Below are positions 25,840 through 34,472 of a DNA stretch of 64,000 nucleotides, piece by piece. Position 1 is the stretch's first letter; each line of letters begins with the position of its first letter. Both the position numbers and the translations under genes were made by a program. Under the pieces are notes generated by a model, which worked only from the letters and a program-made list of their open reading frames with translations, was not told where the DNA came from and did no database searches. This stretch comes from Sporobacter termitidis DSM 10068 (lineage in GTDB: Bacteria; Bacillota; Clostridia; Oscillospirales; Oscillospiraceae). The stretch covers positions 62,001-126,000 of the forward strand of contig NZ_FQXV01000002.1 in NCBI RefSeq assembly GCF_900130065.1. The letters run 5' to 3'.

Positions 25840-26853
25840 TCAGTAATATTTATACTTGAGCTCGTCGACGGCTTTGTGGAGCATTTCGTTCTTTTTTGTG
25901 ATTCTTTCGTCGCCGACGGCGCCCAGATACATGCCGAGGAAGCAGTAGCCGCCGCCCGGCGTCAGCTTGTCGAACTGGCCTTTTGTATACCCGTAAATCT
26001 CCTCGTATGTAACATTGTCGGACAGGAGATTGTCGCGGGCATCCCAGCCGCCGGCGATGACCAGCCTGTTGCCGTATTTTTTCTTGATGCCGGCGAGGTC
26101 GTTGCAGGTCTGCGCCGGGTCCCACATGGTAACGCCGATTTTTACCAGGTCGTCCAGGAAGCACTCGCACTTGCCGCAGTTGTGCATGGAGATGGGCAGG
26201 CCCCTGTCGCGGCCGATTTTGGCCTGGCGGTCATAGAGCGGGATAAGAAACTCGCGGTACATCTCGGGCGATATGAAGGGGTTGGCCCACGCCGCCGTGT
26301 CGTCCATCATCGTCCAGACATCGGGCTTGCAGTAGTCGGCATACTCTGCGGCGACCTGGCAGTAAAAGTCGCACAGGTACTCGAACAGCGCCTTGACCTC
26401 GTCCGGCTCCTCAAACATCGCGCACAGGCCGTTCGAGAAGCCCATAAACGACATCAGCGTCTGAAAATAGCCCATATGCAGATTCATGCCGACAGCCGTC
26501 ACGGCCCGGTTCAGCTTCCGCCCTTCAAAATCCTCTCTGCACATCTTTTCCCAATCCACGCCGGAGAGGTCGGGGGCCTTGATCACGTCGCGCCATTTGG
26601 TGATATCGTCCAGAATAAAGTCTGAGGTTTTCGGGATGAGCGCGTTGCCGGTGGATTCCGTGGGGACATATTCCACGCCCCAGATATCCTTGCCGCCGCC
26701 GCGCACGCGGTGCTCGCTGATGATTCTAGGTTCCACCAGCATGTCGGACGGCGGGCCGTCCACCACGCCGATCATCCCCATCGTGTACGTCGGCACATAG
26801 TCAGGAACTTCCCCGCGCAGGCATTTCAGATAATTTTCTTTTGCAGATAACAT
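25840..26853 (-). CDS. Uroporphyrinogen decarboxylase-family (MtaA-like) methyltransferase
   Basis: 337 aa. It belongs to the URO-D/MtaA/CmuA superfamily. HNCGKCECFLDDLVKIGV carries the HxCG zinc-type site near residue 225, with WDPAQTCNDLAGIKKKYGNR and GGWDARD downstream. True HemE motifs for uroporphyrinogen are not apparent and no other heme genes are near. Family members in anaerobes act as corrinoid- or cobalamin-dependent methyltransferases, including O-demethylases for methoxylated aromatics. That would suit an organism using phenolic compounds, but no corrinoid protein or activator lies beside it. GAGGGGGG precedes ATG 26853. Confidence 0.8.
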   Translation of the reverse strand: MLSAKENYLKCLRGEVPDYVPTYTMGMIGVVDGPPSDMLVEPRIISEHRVRGGGKDIWGVEYVPTESTGNALIPKTSDFILDDITKWRDVIKAPDLSGVDWEKMCREDFEGRKLNRAVTAVGMNLHMGYFQTLMSFMGFSNGLCAMFEEPDEVKALFEYLCDFYCQVAAEYADYCKPDVWTMMDDTAAWANPFISPEMYREFLIPLYDRQAKIGRDRGLPISMHNCGKCECFLDDLVKIGVTMWDPAQTCNDLAGIKKKYGNRLVIAGGWDARDNLLSDNVTYEEIYGYTKGQFDKLTPGGGYCFLGMYLGAVGDERITKKNEMLHKAVDELKYKYY

Positions 26854-27116
26854 ATCATAGCCCCCCTCAAGTTTAATTTACTTATTGTTATCATACCAAG
26901 CCCAGAGCAAAATGCAATCGGCCGCTGGTATTATTTTCAATGACTTTTAAAACCCGCAGGGCAGGATGCGCCCGGCCGTCGAAGCACGGCCGTTCCTGAC
27001 TGTATTATAAGCGCCGCGGCGCCGCGCCGTAAACGACAATCTTCGCATCACCTTATACATTTTGCACATCACGCATGACATACATATGCCGAAAGCCGCC
27101 GGCAATAGAATAAACG
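26854..27116. other. Gene-free stretch between URO-D gene and queF
   Basis: No ORF with an SD was found. It contains a hairpin CGGCCGT/ACGGCCG (26979-27000 area) and a GC-palindromic run GCGCCGCGGCGCC (about 27011-27023). It should include the promoter of the URO-D-family gene on the minus strand, which I cannot place with confidence. Confidence 0.4.
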
Positions 27117-27153
27117 GCCCAAGGCCGCCAGGCGATGCCTGACGGCCTTGGGC
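27117..27153 (-). terminator. Strong hairpin terminator after queF
   Basis: GCCCAAGGCCGCCAGGC and GCCTGACGGCCTTGGGC form a 17-bp stem with one mismatch and a GAT loop. On the minus strand GTTTATT follows, so the T-run is weak. Confidence 0.7.
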
Positions 27154-27180
27154 TTAAGCTCGGGCCATCTTCGGTCCAGG

Positions 27181-27666
27181 CTATCTGTTATCGATTTTCT
27201 CCGGGTACATGTCGTGCATGAGGAGCCTTTTCCGCGCGGTGCCGAGCCAGACGGTACCGGCCTTGCCGTAATTGCAGTAGGGATCGATGGAGATGCCGCC
27301 CCGGGGGAGGAATTTGCCCCGGACCTCGATATACTTCGGGTCCAGGAGCCCGATCAGGTCCTTCATGACGATATTCATGCAGTCCTCGTGGAAGTCCCCG
27401 TGATTCCTGAAGCTGAACAGGTACAGCTTCAGCGACTTGCTCTCCACCAGATACCGGTCCGGGACATAGGAGATATAAACCGCGGCAAAATCCGGCTGGC
27501 CCGTAATGGGGCACAGGCTTGTGAATTCCGGACAGTTGAGCTTGACGAAGTAGTCGTTGTCCGGATGCTTGTTTTCAAAGCGCTCCAGGAGCCCCGGGTC
27601 GTAGTCGAACACGTATTGGACGTTTTTGCCGCCCAAATTTTTAAGGCCCTCGTTTTCTCTCGTCAT
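27181..27666 (-). CDS. queF: NADPH-dependent preQ0 reductase QueF
   Basis: 161 aa, short (unimodular) QueF. It reduces 7-cyano-7-deazaguanine (preQ0) to preQ1 for queuosine in tRNA. The nucleophile Cys is in [14 protein letters not shown] (residues 47-60), the NADPH-binding motif is [17 protein letters not shown] and the catalytic Asp/His region is DFHEDC. It lies ten bases after queT in the same operon under the preQ1 riboswitch. No queC, D or E genes are in the window. Confidence 0.96.
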   Translation of the reverse strand: MTRENEGLKNLGGKNVQYVFDYDPGLLERFENKHPDNDYFVKLNCPEFTSLCPITGQPDFAAVYISYVPDRYLVESKSLKLYLFSFRNHGDFHEDCMNIVMKDLIGLLDPKYIEVRGKFLPRGGISIDPYCNYGKAGTVWLGTARKRLLMHDMYPEKIDNR

Positions 27667-27676
27667 AACGCGCCTC

Positions 27677-28177
27677 CTATATTCTTGACAGCGGTTTTTC
27701 CAGGTACTTCACGATAAAAAATCCGATAACGGCCGGCATGATCTGTCCGATACCCACGCTGATAACCAGCACCCCGTACGGGACCTGCAGCAGCGGGGAC
27801 AGCCAGACCGGCACCAAAAGCGTGGGGATCACCAGAATCGGGAGGGACGATACATAAACGCTGAGCTTTTTCATGAAAAAGCAGCCGGCCGCCGTCAGCG
27901 CGCCGGCAATAAAGCCGCCGACGATATCGAACGGCCCCAGCCCGCCGAACAGGGCGTTGCTCAAAAGATTGGCCAGCCCCAGCGGGACGATCAGATAAGG
28001 GTGGATGGCGGCCAGCGCGTAAAGGCCTGTGGCCACGCGCATCTGATAGGCCCCGAAAGCGAAGCTCTGTGTCAGGTACATGGCGACGATGTAGACGGCC
28101 ATAACGATCCCGGATGCGGCCAGTGTTTTCGCGGTGACGGGCATATAGCGGTTTGGGGTGCGCAGCTTTTCTTTCAT
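27677..28177 (-). CDS. queT: QueT-family queuosine precursor transporter
   Basis: 166 aa with five to six hydrophobic helices; QueT is the ECF S-component-like importer of preQ1/queuosine precursors. Recognised by [17 protein letters not shown] and [23 protein letters not shown] 28177 has GGAGA nine bases upstream. First gene of queT-queF; the riboswitch and attenuator lie just upstream, consistent with salvage of preQ0 followed by reduction by QueF. Confidence 0.93.
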   Translation of the reverse strand: MKEKLRTPNRYMPVTAKTLAASGIVMAVYIVAMYLTQSFAFGAYQMRVATGLYALAAIHPYLIVPLGLANLLSNALFGGLGPFDIVGGFIAGALTAAGCFFMKKLSVYVSSLPILVIPTLLVPVWLSPLLQVPYGVLVISVGIGQIMPAVIGFFIVKYLEKPLSRI

Positions 28178-28224
28178 ATCATGTCTCCTTGAAATAAAAG
28201 AGCAGTCCGGCCCAAAATGCCCGC

Positions 28225-28256
28225 AAAAAATAAAAAATGGCACTAAGGCGCCATTT
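28225..28256 (-). terminator. Attenuator terminator of the preQ1 riboswitch
   Basis: Minus strand: AAATGGC, an 8-base loop, GCCATTT, then TTTATTTTTT. It sits seven bases downstream of the aptamer and about 50 bases before the queT start. Confidence 0.82.
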
Positions 28257-28262
28257 CTGTAT

Positions 28263-28303
28263 CCCTAGTTTTGTTTATAGACAGGATGGTTTTCGAACTG
28301 TCT
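28263..28303 (-). promoter_or_regulatory. PreQ1 riboswitch (class I-like)
   Basis: Minus strand: stem GACAG/CTGTC (28302-28298 and 28284-28280) with a C-rich loop (TTCGAAAACCATCC), followed by the A-rich tail TATAAACAAAACTAGGG. The tail closely follows the class I form UAUAAAAAACUA. Its place before queT-queF and a terminator fits a preQ1-sensing transcriptional off switch. Subtype is by eye only. Confidence 0.82.
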
Positions 28304-28396
28304 TTATTTGATTGTTCTTTTATTGTACCACATGTCCCCCGCCGGGGCAAGGACAAATCACAGGATGGAGCGCCGGTTAAGTTTTTACAAATTGCC

Positions 28397-28403
28397 CATA
28401 CTA
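28397..28403 (+). promoter_or_regulatory. Possible SigG -10 element of sspH
   Basis: CATACTA fits the forespore sigma-G -10 form CATNHTA and lies 33 bases before the sspH start. The -35 region is not a clear match. Confidence 0.4.
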
Positions 28404-28435
28404 ACGCTGAAATCCAATCATAAGGAGCGATGACG

Positions 28436-28615
28436 ATGGACCCTCAACGCGCGCGTGAAATCGCCGCCTCGCCGGTCATGGCGAACGTCACCCACAACGG
28501 TGTGCCGATCTATATTGAAAGCATCCTGCAGGACGACGTCACAGCCTTTGTGCACCCGCTCAACGCGCCGGGCAACCGGCAGCGCGTCAGCATTTCCAAC
28601 CTGATCAAGCAGTAA
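28436..28615 (+). CDS. sspH: H-type small acid-soluble spore protein
   Basis: 59 aa (MDPQRAREIAASPVMANV at the start, then THNGVPIYIESILQDD and PLNAPGNRQRVSISNL). This matches the SspH family of minor spore-core proteins. ATG 28436 is eight bases after AAGGAG; the ATG at 28430 is too close to it. Single gene, expected to be forespore-expressed. Direct evidence for a sporulating organism. Confidence 0.93.
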   Translation: MDPQRAREIAASPVMANVTHNGVPIYIESILQDDVTAFVHPLNAPGNRQRVSISNLIKQ

Positions 28616-28785
28616 CAATACTTCCCCGCCGCCTCATAGGCTCCCTTTATTGCGGCACGGCATAGCGTTGACTTCTTACGCGCAGCAGCGGCCCCAGACG
28701 CACCGGCAAAGATGGCGCGGTGTTTGGGTGCCATGTCCATCGGGGAAGCCGCGGCTGCGCAAACGCCATAGTTTACCGCACACCG

Positions 28786-29152
28786 TAGGGCGGGACGACC
28801 TCGGCCCGCCGTCGATCCGGCCGCCTTCGGCGGCCCGTTCCCCGTAGTGCGCCGCGGTGGGACGCCGAGGACGGCGTCCCCTACGAAGGATGATTAGCGC
28901 AAACCGGTATCGCAGAGACTGACAACTCCGCGGCCCGCCATCCCTGCGGACCGGCGGCGGGCCAGGTCGTCACAGCTACGACGGCGCGCTCGGCACAGAT
29001 CGGCACCTGCGGCGCGGAACAGGGGGCGGACGGCCATTGGCCGTCCCTACGGCATATATTGTCGTTTTTCGTAGGGGCGAACTGTGTTCGCCCGCTCTTG
29101 CCGGCGCGGCAAAGCACGGGGGACCGACGGGGCGATGTGGACATCGCCCCAC
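28786..29152. repeat. Cluster of CGTAGGGG-type hairpin units
   Basis: Successive hairpins: GGGACGCC..GGCGTCCC (28860-28880), GGACGGCCATTGGCCGTCC (29027-29045), GGGCGAACTGTGTTCGCCC (29075-29093) and GGGGCGATG..CATCGCCCC (29129-29150). Several are bordered by GTAGGG or CCCTACG. The stems differ but the borders recur, as in families of short palindromic mobile repeats. Confidence 0.6.
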
Positions 29153-29241
29153 GAATACTCGGGCCAGCCGGCGAATTATAGTCGCCCCCGGCGAATTTTT
29201 CGCCGCCGTACCGTTGTATCAGCGCTGTCGCCTCCGCACCG

Positions 29242-29275
29242 GCACGCTCAGTATAACATACTGAGCGTGCTTTTT
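29242..29275 (+). terminator. Strong intrinsic terminator without an adjacent gene
   Basis: GCACGCTCAGTAT, loop AAC, ATACTGAGCGTGC: a perfect 13-bp stem followed by TTTTT. The nearest plus-strand gene, sspH, ends 626 bases upstream. Confidence 0.85.
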
Positions 29276-29320
29276 CCGTTATAAGAAAGCCGTCTTCCCA
29301 CCCGCATACTCATTCGACAT

Positions 29321-29351
29321 AAAACGCCAAACGCCCCCAATTGGCGTTTTT
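29321..29351. terminator. Terminator-like hairpin
   Basis: AAAACGCCAA and TTGGCGTTTT form a 10-bp stem with T5 on the plus side; the A4 before it gives T-runs on the minus strand too. No gene lies next to it. Confidence 0.6.
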
Positions 29352-29587
29352 AAAAATATAAATATAGCACAAATCGAGATTTTCAAAAACCCATTATCCA
29401 GCAACCGCAGCGCTTTGACCGATTTTCAAGCCTCAAATGCTTAATACTTTCGTAACATATCAAGGAAAATACAGCATCCCTCCGGCCCCTCTTCAAAGCT
29501 TTACAAGGCATTTTTAATCAAAATCAGCCCCAAAACATCTAATAGAAGCCCCTTTTCATCCAATACAAGCCTGTTTTCCTGTCGAAT

Positions 29588-30020
29588 CCCTCGTAGGGGG
29601 CGATGCCCACATCGCCCCGTCGGTCCTTATCCACAGGTCACCGTCGCGCCAACAGGAGTAGGCGAACACAGTTCGCCCCTACGAAGACAATCCAGCCGCC
29701 GGCAACCCATTCTTCCATGCCGTCCCCGTTGTAGGGGGCGCCGCCCTTGCCGTCCCCTCGCACCGCACCCCGGGGACCGGGCCGCGCGCGTATCCCCGTT
29801 TTCCCCGGCTCCCTCAGACGAGGGAGCTGTCGCCCGCAGGCGACTGAAGGAGGAAACTCCTCCCGGCGCCGTACCGCACAAAAAGGCGGGCATGGAACCC
29901 CGCCTCTACAGATACCCTCATGGTTTCACGAATCGCCCGCCGTCCTCGTCCTCGTCTCCGTCCGCGTCGCCCCAAGGCTCCTTTTTGAAAAGAGCTGTCG
30001 GCGAAGCCAACTGAGGATTG
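29588..30020. repeat. Second cluster of palindromic units, inverted relative to the first
   Basis: GTAGGGGGCGATGCCCACAT continuing to CGCCCC (29592-29617) and GGCGAACACAGTTCGCCCCT (29662-29681) repeat, in reverse orientation, units seen at 29075-29150. A further family, GCTCCCTCAGACGAGGGAGC with CGCCCGCAGGCG (29808-29847), has a shorter echo at 29991-30012 (GAGCTGTCGGCGAAGCCAAC). Confidence 0.55.
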
Positions 30021-30143
30021 CTCCCGTGCCGCGCGGCACCGCAGCCCCATGCCGCGCCAACAAGAACGGCGGGAGCAAGCCCCCACCCCACCAGTCGTCA
30101 GCGTCTCTTGTGGACGCGGCTGGCCTTATCGACAGCGCCCGCT

Positions 30144-30725
30144 CTACGCACAGGCCTCGCGGGCCTCTATCTTATTTAAAAAATACCGGTGCACCCGCAG
30201 ATTGTCGGTGAGCTCCGGGTGAAACGACGTCACCAGGACGCTGCCGCACTCGGCGGCGACGATGTGCCCGTCCACGACGGCGCGGACGGCGACGCCGGCG
30301 CCAGCGGCCTCGATGTAGGGCGCGCGGATAAAGGTCATGGGAATCTCACCGATACCGTCGAACCGTGCCGTTGCGGCAAAGCTGCCCAGCTGGCGGCCAT
30401 AGGCGTTCCGCCGCACGGACACGTCGATGGCGCCGAAATACACGGCCGGCTCATCCACGATTTTTTTCGCCAGCAGGATCATCCCGGCGCACGTGCCGTA
30501 GACAGGCAGGCCGGCATCCAGCAGGTCCCTGAGGGGCGCAAAAAGCCCCGTTTCATTCAGGAGCCGGCCGATGACCGTGCTCTCGCCGCCGGGCAGGATG
30601 AGGCCGTCCAGGCCGGCGCGAAGGTCGTCCTTTTTCCGAAGCTCCGTGACCGAAGCGCCCAGCTTTTCAAGGGCGGCGATATGCTCGGCAAAGCCGCCCT
30701 GCAGGGCCAGAACCCCGATGTTCAT
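30144..30725 (-). CDS. pdxT: Pyridoxal 5'-phosphate synthase glutaminase subunit PdxT
   Basis: 193 aa, class I glutamine amidotransferase-like. It supplies ammonia from glutamine to Pdx[25 protein letters not shown], the nucleophile Cys in [13 protein letters not shown] and the C-terminal [12 protein letters not shown] (His/Glu of the triad) are all present. It overlaps pdxS by four bases (ATGA-type), so translation is coupled. Confidence 0.96.
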   Translation of the reverse strand: MNIGVLALQGGFAEHIAALEKLGASVTELRKKDDLRAGLDGLILPGGESTVIGRLLNETGLFAPLRDLLDAGLPVYGTCAGMILLAKKIVDEPAVYFGAIDVSVRRNAYGRQLGSFAATARFDGIGEIPMTFIRAPYIEAAGAGVAVRAVVDGHIVAAECGSVLVTSFHPELTDNLRVHRYFLNKIEAREACA

Positions 30726-31594
30726 ACGCCCCGCTCCGCCATCAGGAGCTTGATCTCCTGCTCGTTGATGCCCACCATCGCCTCGCCCAAATCCTCCGAC
30801 AGCGCGGCCAGGATGGCCGGATCGTTATAGTTCGTCACGGCCTGGACGATGGCCCGCGCTCTTTTTGCCGGGTCGCCCGACTTGAAGATGCCGGAGCCGA
30901 CAAAAACGCCCTCCGCCCCCAGCTGCATCATCAGCGCCGCGTCCGCCGGGGTAGCCACGCCGCCGGCGGCAAAATTGACCACTGGGAGGCGGCCGTTTTG
31001 ATGGACGCTGCGGACAAGCTCATAGGGTACCTGGAGCTCCTTGGCGGCATCGAAAAGCTCATCCTCCCGCATGCTTTGAAGCCGCCTGATCTGCTGGTTC
31101 ATAAGGCGCATATGGCGGACGGCCTGGACAATGTCGCCGGTGCCGGGCTCTCCCTTGGTGCGGATCATCGCGGCGCCCTCGGCGATGCGGCGCAGCGCCT
31201 CGCCCAGGTCCCTGGCGCCGCAGACAAAGGGGACGTCAAACTTCGTCTTGTCGATGTGAAACGTATCGTCGGCGGGCGAAAGCACCTCGCTCTCGTCGAT
31301 ATAGTCGATCTCGATGGCCTGCAGAATCTGGGCCTCCACAATATGCCCGATCCGCACCTTGGCCATGACCGGGATGGAGACGGCTTCCTGAATGCCCTTG
31401 ACCATCTTCGGGTCGCTCATGCGCGAGACGCCGCCGGCGGCCCGGATATCGGCCGGGATGCGCTCCAGCGCCATGACGGCGCAGGCGCCGGCCTCCTCGG
31501 CGATCTTCGCCTGCGCCGGCGTCGTCACGTCCATGATGACGCCGCCCTTCAGCATCTGCGCCAGATTTTTGTTCAGCTCGTACCTGTCGTTCAT
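30722..31594 (-). CDS. pdxS: Pyridoxal 5'-phosphate synthase PdxS
   Basis: 290 aa. It makes PLP directly from ribose 5-phosphate, glyceraldehyde 3-phosphate and ammonia (DXP-independent route) as a dodecamer with Pdx[41 protein letters not shown] and [11 protein letters not shown] are conserved, including the imine-forming Lys; [20 protein letters not shown] is the phosphate site. It is divergent from pdxR, whose product probably controls it. Confidence 0.97.
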   Translation of the reverse strand: MNDRYELNKNLAQMLKGGVIMDVTTPAQAKIAEEAGACAVMALERIPADIRAAGGVSRMSDPKMVKGIQEAVSIPVMAKVRIGHIVEAQILQAIEIDYIDESEVLSPADDTFHIDKTKFDVPFVCGARDLGEALRRIAEGAAMIRTKGEPGTGDIVQAVRHMRLMNQQIRRLQSMREDELFDAAKELQVPYELVRSVHQNGRLPVVNFAAGGVATPADAALMMQLGAEGVFVGSGIFKSGDPAKRARAIVQAVTNYNDPAILAALSEDLGEAMVGINEQEIKLLMAERGV

Positions 31595-31634
31595 AATCTC
31601 AACCCCGTCATTGATATTTTCAAGCGTTTGTTTT

Positions 31635-31694
31635 ATTATAAAAGCAAACTGGGCAGGCTGAAAGTATCAGTTTATGATTATTTCATAGTATCAG
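31635..31694. promoter_or_regulatory. pdxS promoter and PdxR-type direct repeats
   Basis: AGTATCAG occurs at 31663-31670 and 31687-31694, 24 bases apart in the same orientation, in the 114-base gap between pdxS and pdxR. A TATAAT for pdxS lies at 31640-31635 (minus) and its -35 region would touch the first repeat. MocR/PdxR regulators bind paired direct repeats in this position. Confidence 0.65.
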
Positions 31695-31708
31695 ATCGGA
31701 GCTTTTAA

Positions 31709-33112
31709 ATGAACGAAATTACCTTGCGCCTCAGTAAGGCGTCGGCCGCGCCGCTTTTTGAGCAGCTTTACGCATACATAAAAAAAGAGATCAAAAGCGG
31801 CAGCTTCTCTAAAAATGAAAAGCTGCCGTCCAAACGGCAGCTGGCCGCGGCGCTGGGCTGCAGCCAGAACACCGTCCAGGCGGCATATAATCAGCTGGTG
31901 GCCGAGGGGTATCTTGTATCCAGAGCCAAAAGCGGCTACTATGTGGCACCGCTGGACGGCATACTGAGCCTTGGCGCGGCGCGGAAAACACCGGCCGCGC
32001 AGGATACCGAGACGGTGCGGTATCTCTATGATTTTTCCCATCAGGGCGTCGATTTCGAGTCCTTCCCGTTCGCGGCGTGGCGCAAGCTCACCAAAGAGGT
32101 CATCAACGAATATGACAGGGATCTTTTGAAAACAGGGGACCCCAAGGGGTATCCGCCGCTCCGGGCCGGCATTGCCCGGTACCTGCATCATTCCCGCGGT
32201 GTTTCCTGCACGCCGGAGCAGATCATCATCAGCTCCGGGACGGAGTTTCTGCTCCAGCTGCTCATCCAGCTCTTCGGCGGGGGCGACGTCTACGCCATCG
32301 AAAACCCGGGGTATGAAAAGCTGTCCATGATCTTCAAAAGCAACCGGGCCTCTTACCGCTCCGTCCCTCTCGACGCTCACGGCCTGCGCCCCGGCGCACT
32401 GAGCGAAAGCGGGGCGAACATCGTCTGTGTCACGCCCTCCCATCAGTTTCCCACGGGGCGCATCATGCCCGTCAGCCGGCGGATACAGCTCCTCAACTGG
32501 GCGGGCGAAAAGCCAGACCGGTATATCGTGGAGGACGACTACGACAGCGAATTCCGCTATTCCGGCAGGCCGATCCCGTCCTTGCAGGGGCTGGACCAGG
32601 GCGGAAAGGTCATTTATCTCGGTGCCTTGTCAAAATCCATGTCGCCGGCGCTGCGGGTCAGCTACATGGTGCTGCCGGAGCCGCTGCTGGCGGCCTATGA
32701 GGAAAAGCTGAATTTTTACATCTGCCCCGTCCCGACGATCGAGCAGAAGGTGCTGCAGCGGTTTATCGATGAGGGGCATTTTGAACGCCACCTGAACAGG
32801 ATGCGCAACCTTTACCGGTTAAAGCGCGAAGCTCTGGTGGCCGCCATACGGGAAATGCTGCCCGGTGCCGAGCTGGACGGGGCCCCCGCCGGTCTGCACC
32901 TCACCCTGCGCATGCCGGGCGGGGCGGACGAGGCCGCGCTTGTACAAAAGGCAAAAGCCCGGCAGGTCAGGATCTACGGCCTTTCCCGGTATTACTCCGA
33001 AAGGCCGGAGGCCGGGTATCCGAACGATCTGCTGCTGGGCTTTGCCACATTGAGCATCGACGAGATTCCGAAGGCGGTCGACCTGCTCCGGAAAGCGTGG
33101 GAAAATCCCTGA
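31709..33112 (+). CDS. pdxR: MocR/PdxR-type GntR regulator with aminotransferase domain
   Basis: 467 aa. The N-terminal GntR winged helix (FEQLYAYIKKEIKSGSFSKN, LPSKRQLAAALGCSQNTVQAAY) is joined to a fold-type I aminotransferase domain with VEDDYDSEFRYSGRPIPSLQ and the PLP lysine in YLGALSKSMSPALRVSYMV. Members sense PLP and control pdxST; the divergent pdxST operon and the direct repeats in between support that role. GGAG lies eight bases before ATG 31709. Confidence 0.93.
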   Translation: MNEITLRLSKASAAPLFEQLYAYIKKEIKSGSFSKNEKLPSKRQLAAALGCSQNTVQAAYNQLVAEGYLVSRAKSGYYVAPLDGILSLGAARKTPAAQDTETVRYLYDFSHQGVDFESFPFAAWRKLTKEVINEYDRDLLKTGDPKGYPPLRAGIARYLHHSRGVSCTPEQIIISSGTEFLLQLLIQLFGGGDVYAIENPGYEKLSMIFKSNRASYRSVPLDAHGLRPGALSESGANIVCVTPSHQFPTGRIMPVSRRIQLLNWAGEKPDRYIVEDDYDSEFRYSGRPIPSLQGLDQGGKVIYLGALSKSMSPALRVSYMVLPEPLLAAYEEKLNFYICPVPTIEQKVLQRFIDEGHFERHLNRMRNLYRLKREALVAAIREMLPGAELDGAPAGLHLTLRMPGGADEAALVQKAKARQVRIYGLSRYYSERPEAGYPNDLLLGFATLSIDEIPKAVDLLRKAWENP

Positions 33113-33118
33113 GCGCGG

Positions 33119-34216
33119 TTATTCCGGCATCCGCAGGATCGCCTTGATCACCTTGCCCTTGTGGGTATCCTCAAACGCCCGGGAGATATCCTCAAAGTCG
33201 TAGTAGGTGATGAGCCTGTCGAAGGGGAACATGCCCTTTTTGTAATACTCCAAAAGCTGCGGGATGAATATCTGGGGGACGCTGCAGCCCTCCACGATGC
33301 CCACGAGCTTCTTTCCCGCGCCCATCAGCTCGTTTTCCACATGGATGGTGAGCTCCTGGGTGGCGCCCAGGACGACGCAGGTCCCCAGGCTGCGGACGCA
33401 GTTCAAGGACTGGCGGACGCAGGCGCCGATGCCCGTGCAGTCGATGGCGTAATTCGTCCCGATTCGGGTCAGCTTTTTTACCTCGTTGACAACGCTGTCG
33501 ACATTTTTGCTGTTGATGGTATGCGTCGCGCCCAATTCCCTCGCCATCTCGAGGCGGGAATCAACCACGTCGCAGGCAATGATGGTGGTGCAGCCGGCGA
33601 TCTTCGCGGCCATGACGGCGCTCAGGCCCACCGGGCCGCAGCCGGTGATGATAACGGCGCTGGCGGGGTCGGGCTTTAAATAATTCAGGACCGCGCCGGC
33701 GCCTGTCTGGATGCCGCAGCCCAGGGGGCCGACGAGCTCCAGCTCCACGCCATCCGGCACGCGGATGAGGTTGTGCACATGGACGACGGCATGGGTGGCG
33801 AAAGCGGCCTGGCCGAAGAAGGAGGAAACCTCTTTATCCTCCGTGCGCAGCCGCTTCGTCCCGTCAAACTGCAGGCCGAAAAAGTTGAGGCGGCGGTTTT
33901 CCTCGCAGCCGTATGTATGCCCCGTGCGGCAGGCCTCGCAAACACCGCAGTAACCGTAGGAAAAGCCCACGCGGTCGCCTTTCTTGAACTCCGTCACGCC
34001 GGGGCCCACGTCCTCGACGACGCCGCAGCCCTCGTGGCCGAAGACGGCCGGCAGCGGCACGGGAATGATCTGCTGGCGGGCCACCTCGTCGGTATGGCAG
34101 ACGCCGCAGGCCGCCACCTTGACAAGCACCTCGCCCGCTTTCGGCGCGTCGAGCTCCAGCTCTCTGATCTCAAATGGCTGTCCCTTTTCAAAAACAACCG
34201 CCGCTTTGATTTTCAT
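33119..34216 (-). CDS. Zinc-dependent alcohol dehydrogenase (aryl/benzyl-alcohol type)
   Basis: 365 aa, medium-chain dehydrogenase. Catalytic zinc ligands: Cys in AACGVCHTDEV and the GHEGCGVVEDVG segment, with the second Cys in GPLGCGIQTGAGAVL. Structural zinc: four Cys in YCGVCEACRTGHTYGCEE. NAD-binding loop: ITGCGPVGLSAVMAA. The GIQTGAGAVLN form is typical of class III-like and benzyl-alcohol dehydrogenases. AAAGGAGGAAC precedes ATG 34216. It is divergent from an SDR gene 256 bases away; the two may share control and act on related alcohols or ketones, but the substrate is unknown. Confidence 0.9.
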   Translation of the reverse strand: MKIKAAVVFEKGQPFEIRELELDAPKAGEVLVKVAACGVCHTDEVARQQIIPVPLPAVFGHEGCGVVEDVGPGVTEFKKGDRVGFSYGYCGVCEACRTGHTYGCEENRRLNFFGLQFDGTKRLRTEDKEVSSFFGQAAFATHAVVHVHNLIRVPDGVELELVGPLGCGIQTGAGAVLNYLKPDPASAVIITGCGPVGLSAVMAAKIAGCTTIIACDVVDSRLEMARELGATHTINSKNVDSVVNEVKKLTRIGTNYAIDCTGIGACVRQSLNCVRSLGTCVVLGATQELTIHVENELMGAGKKLVGIVEGCSVPQIFIPQLLEYYKKGMFPFDRLITYYDFEDISRAFEDTHKGKVIKAILRMPE

Positions 34217-34472
34217 GCTGTTCCTCCTTTGAATTCGGCCATCGGACATTCATCCCTCCGGCATTGTGATGCTTGTATTCAGCATATTATGATTGCCCGA
34301 GTTTTTCAAGTGCGACTTGCCCCCGGGTCTCTCCTTGTCTTTTAAGGCATACCAGGCGCAAAAATCCTTATGGCGGGATCGCCGATATTTGCGCGCCGCC
34401 TCTTGTGACGTCTTCAGGATTGTATTACATTGGAGACAAATAATGTTTTTCCAGAGAAAGGAGATTCATCGG

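Larger units (their letters stand above)
28616..30143. other. 1.5-kb gene-free region rich in palindromic repeats
   Basis: Open frames here lack SD sequences and are broken by palindromes, so I call no gene. The region holds at least six GC-rich hairpin units, two intrinsic terminators and an AT-rich stretch (29290-29580). It separates sspH from pdxST. Confidence 0.7.

Noticed and set aside
25840-26853. Heme biosynthesis HemE
   Set aside because: Only superfamily similarity; no other heme genes nearby, and the HxCG site fits MtaA/CmuA-like methyltransferases better.
28786-30012. CRISPR array in the repeat island
   Set aside because: Units differ in stem sequence, are irregularly spaced and occur in both orientations; no cas genes.
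29747-30211. 154-codon plus-strand frame and overlapping minus-strand frames in the repeat island
   Set aside because: They run through palindromic repeats and into pdxT, have no SD and encode low-complexity Arg/Pro/Ser-rich sequence.
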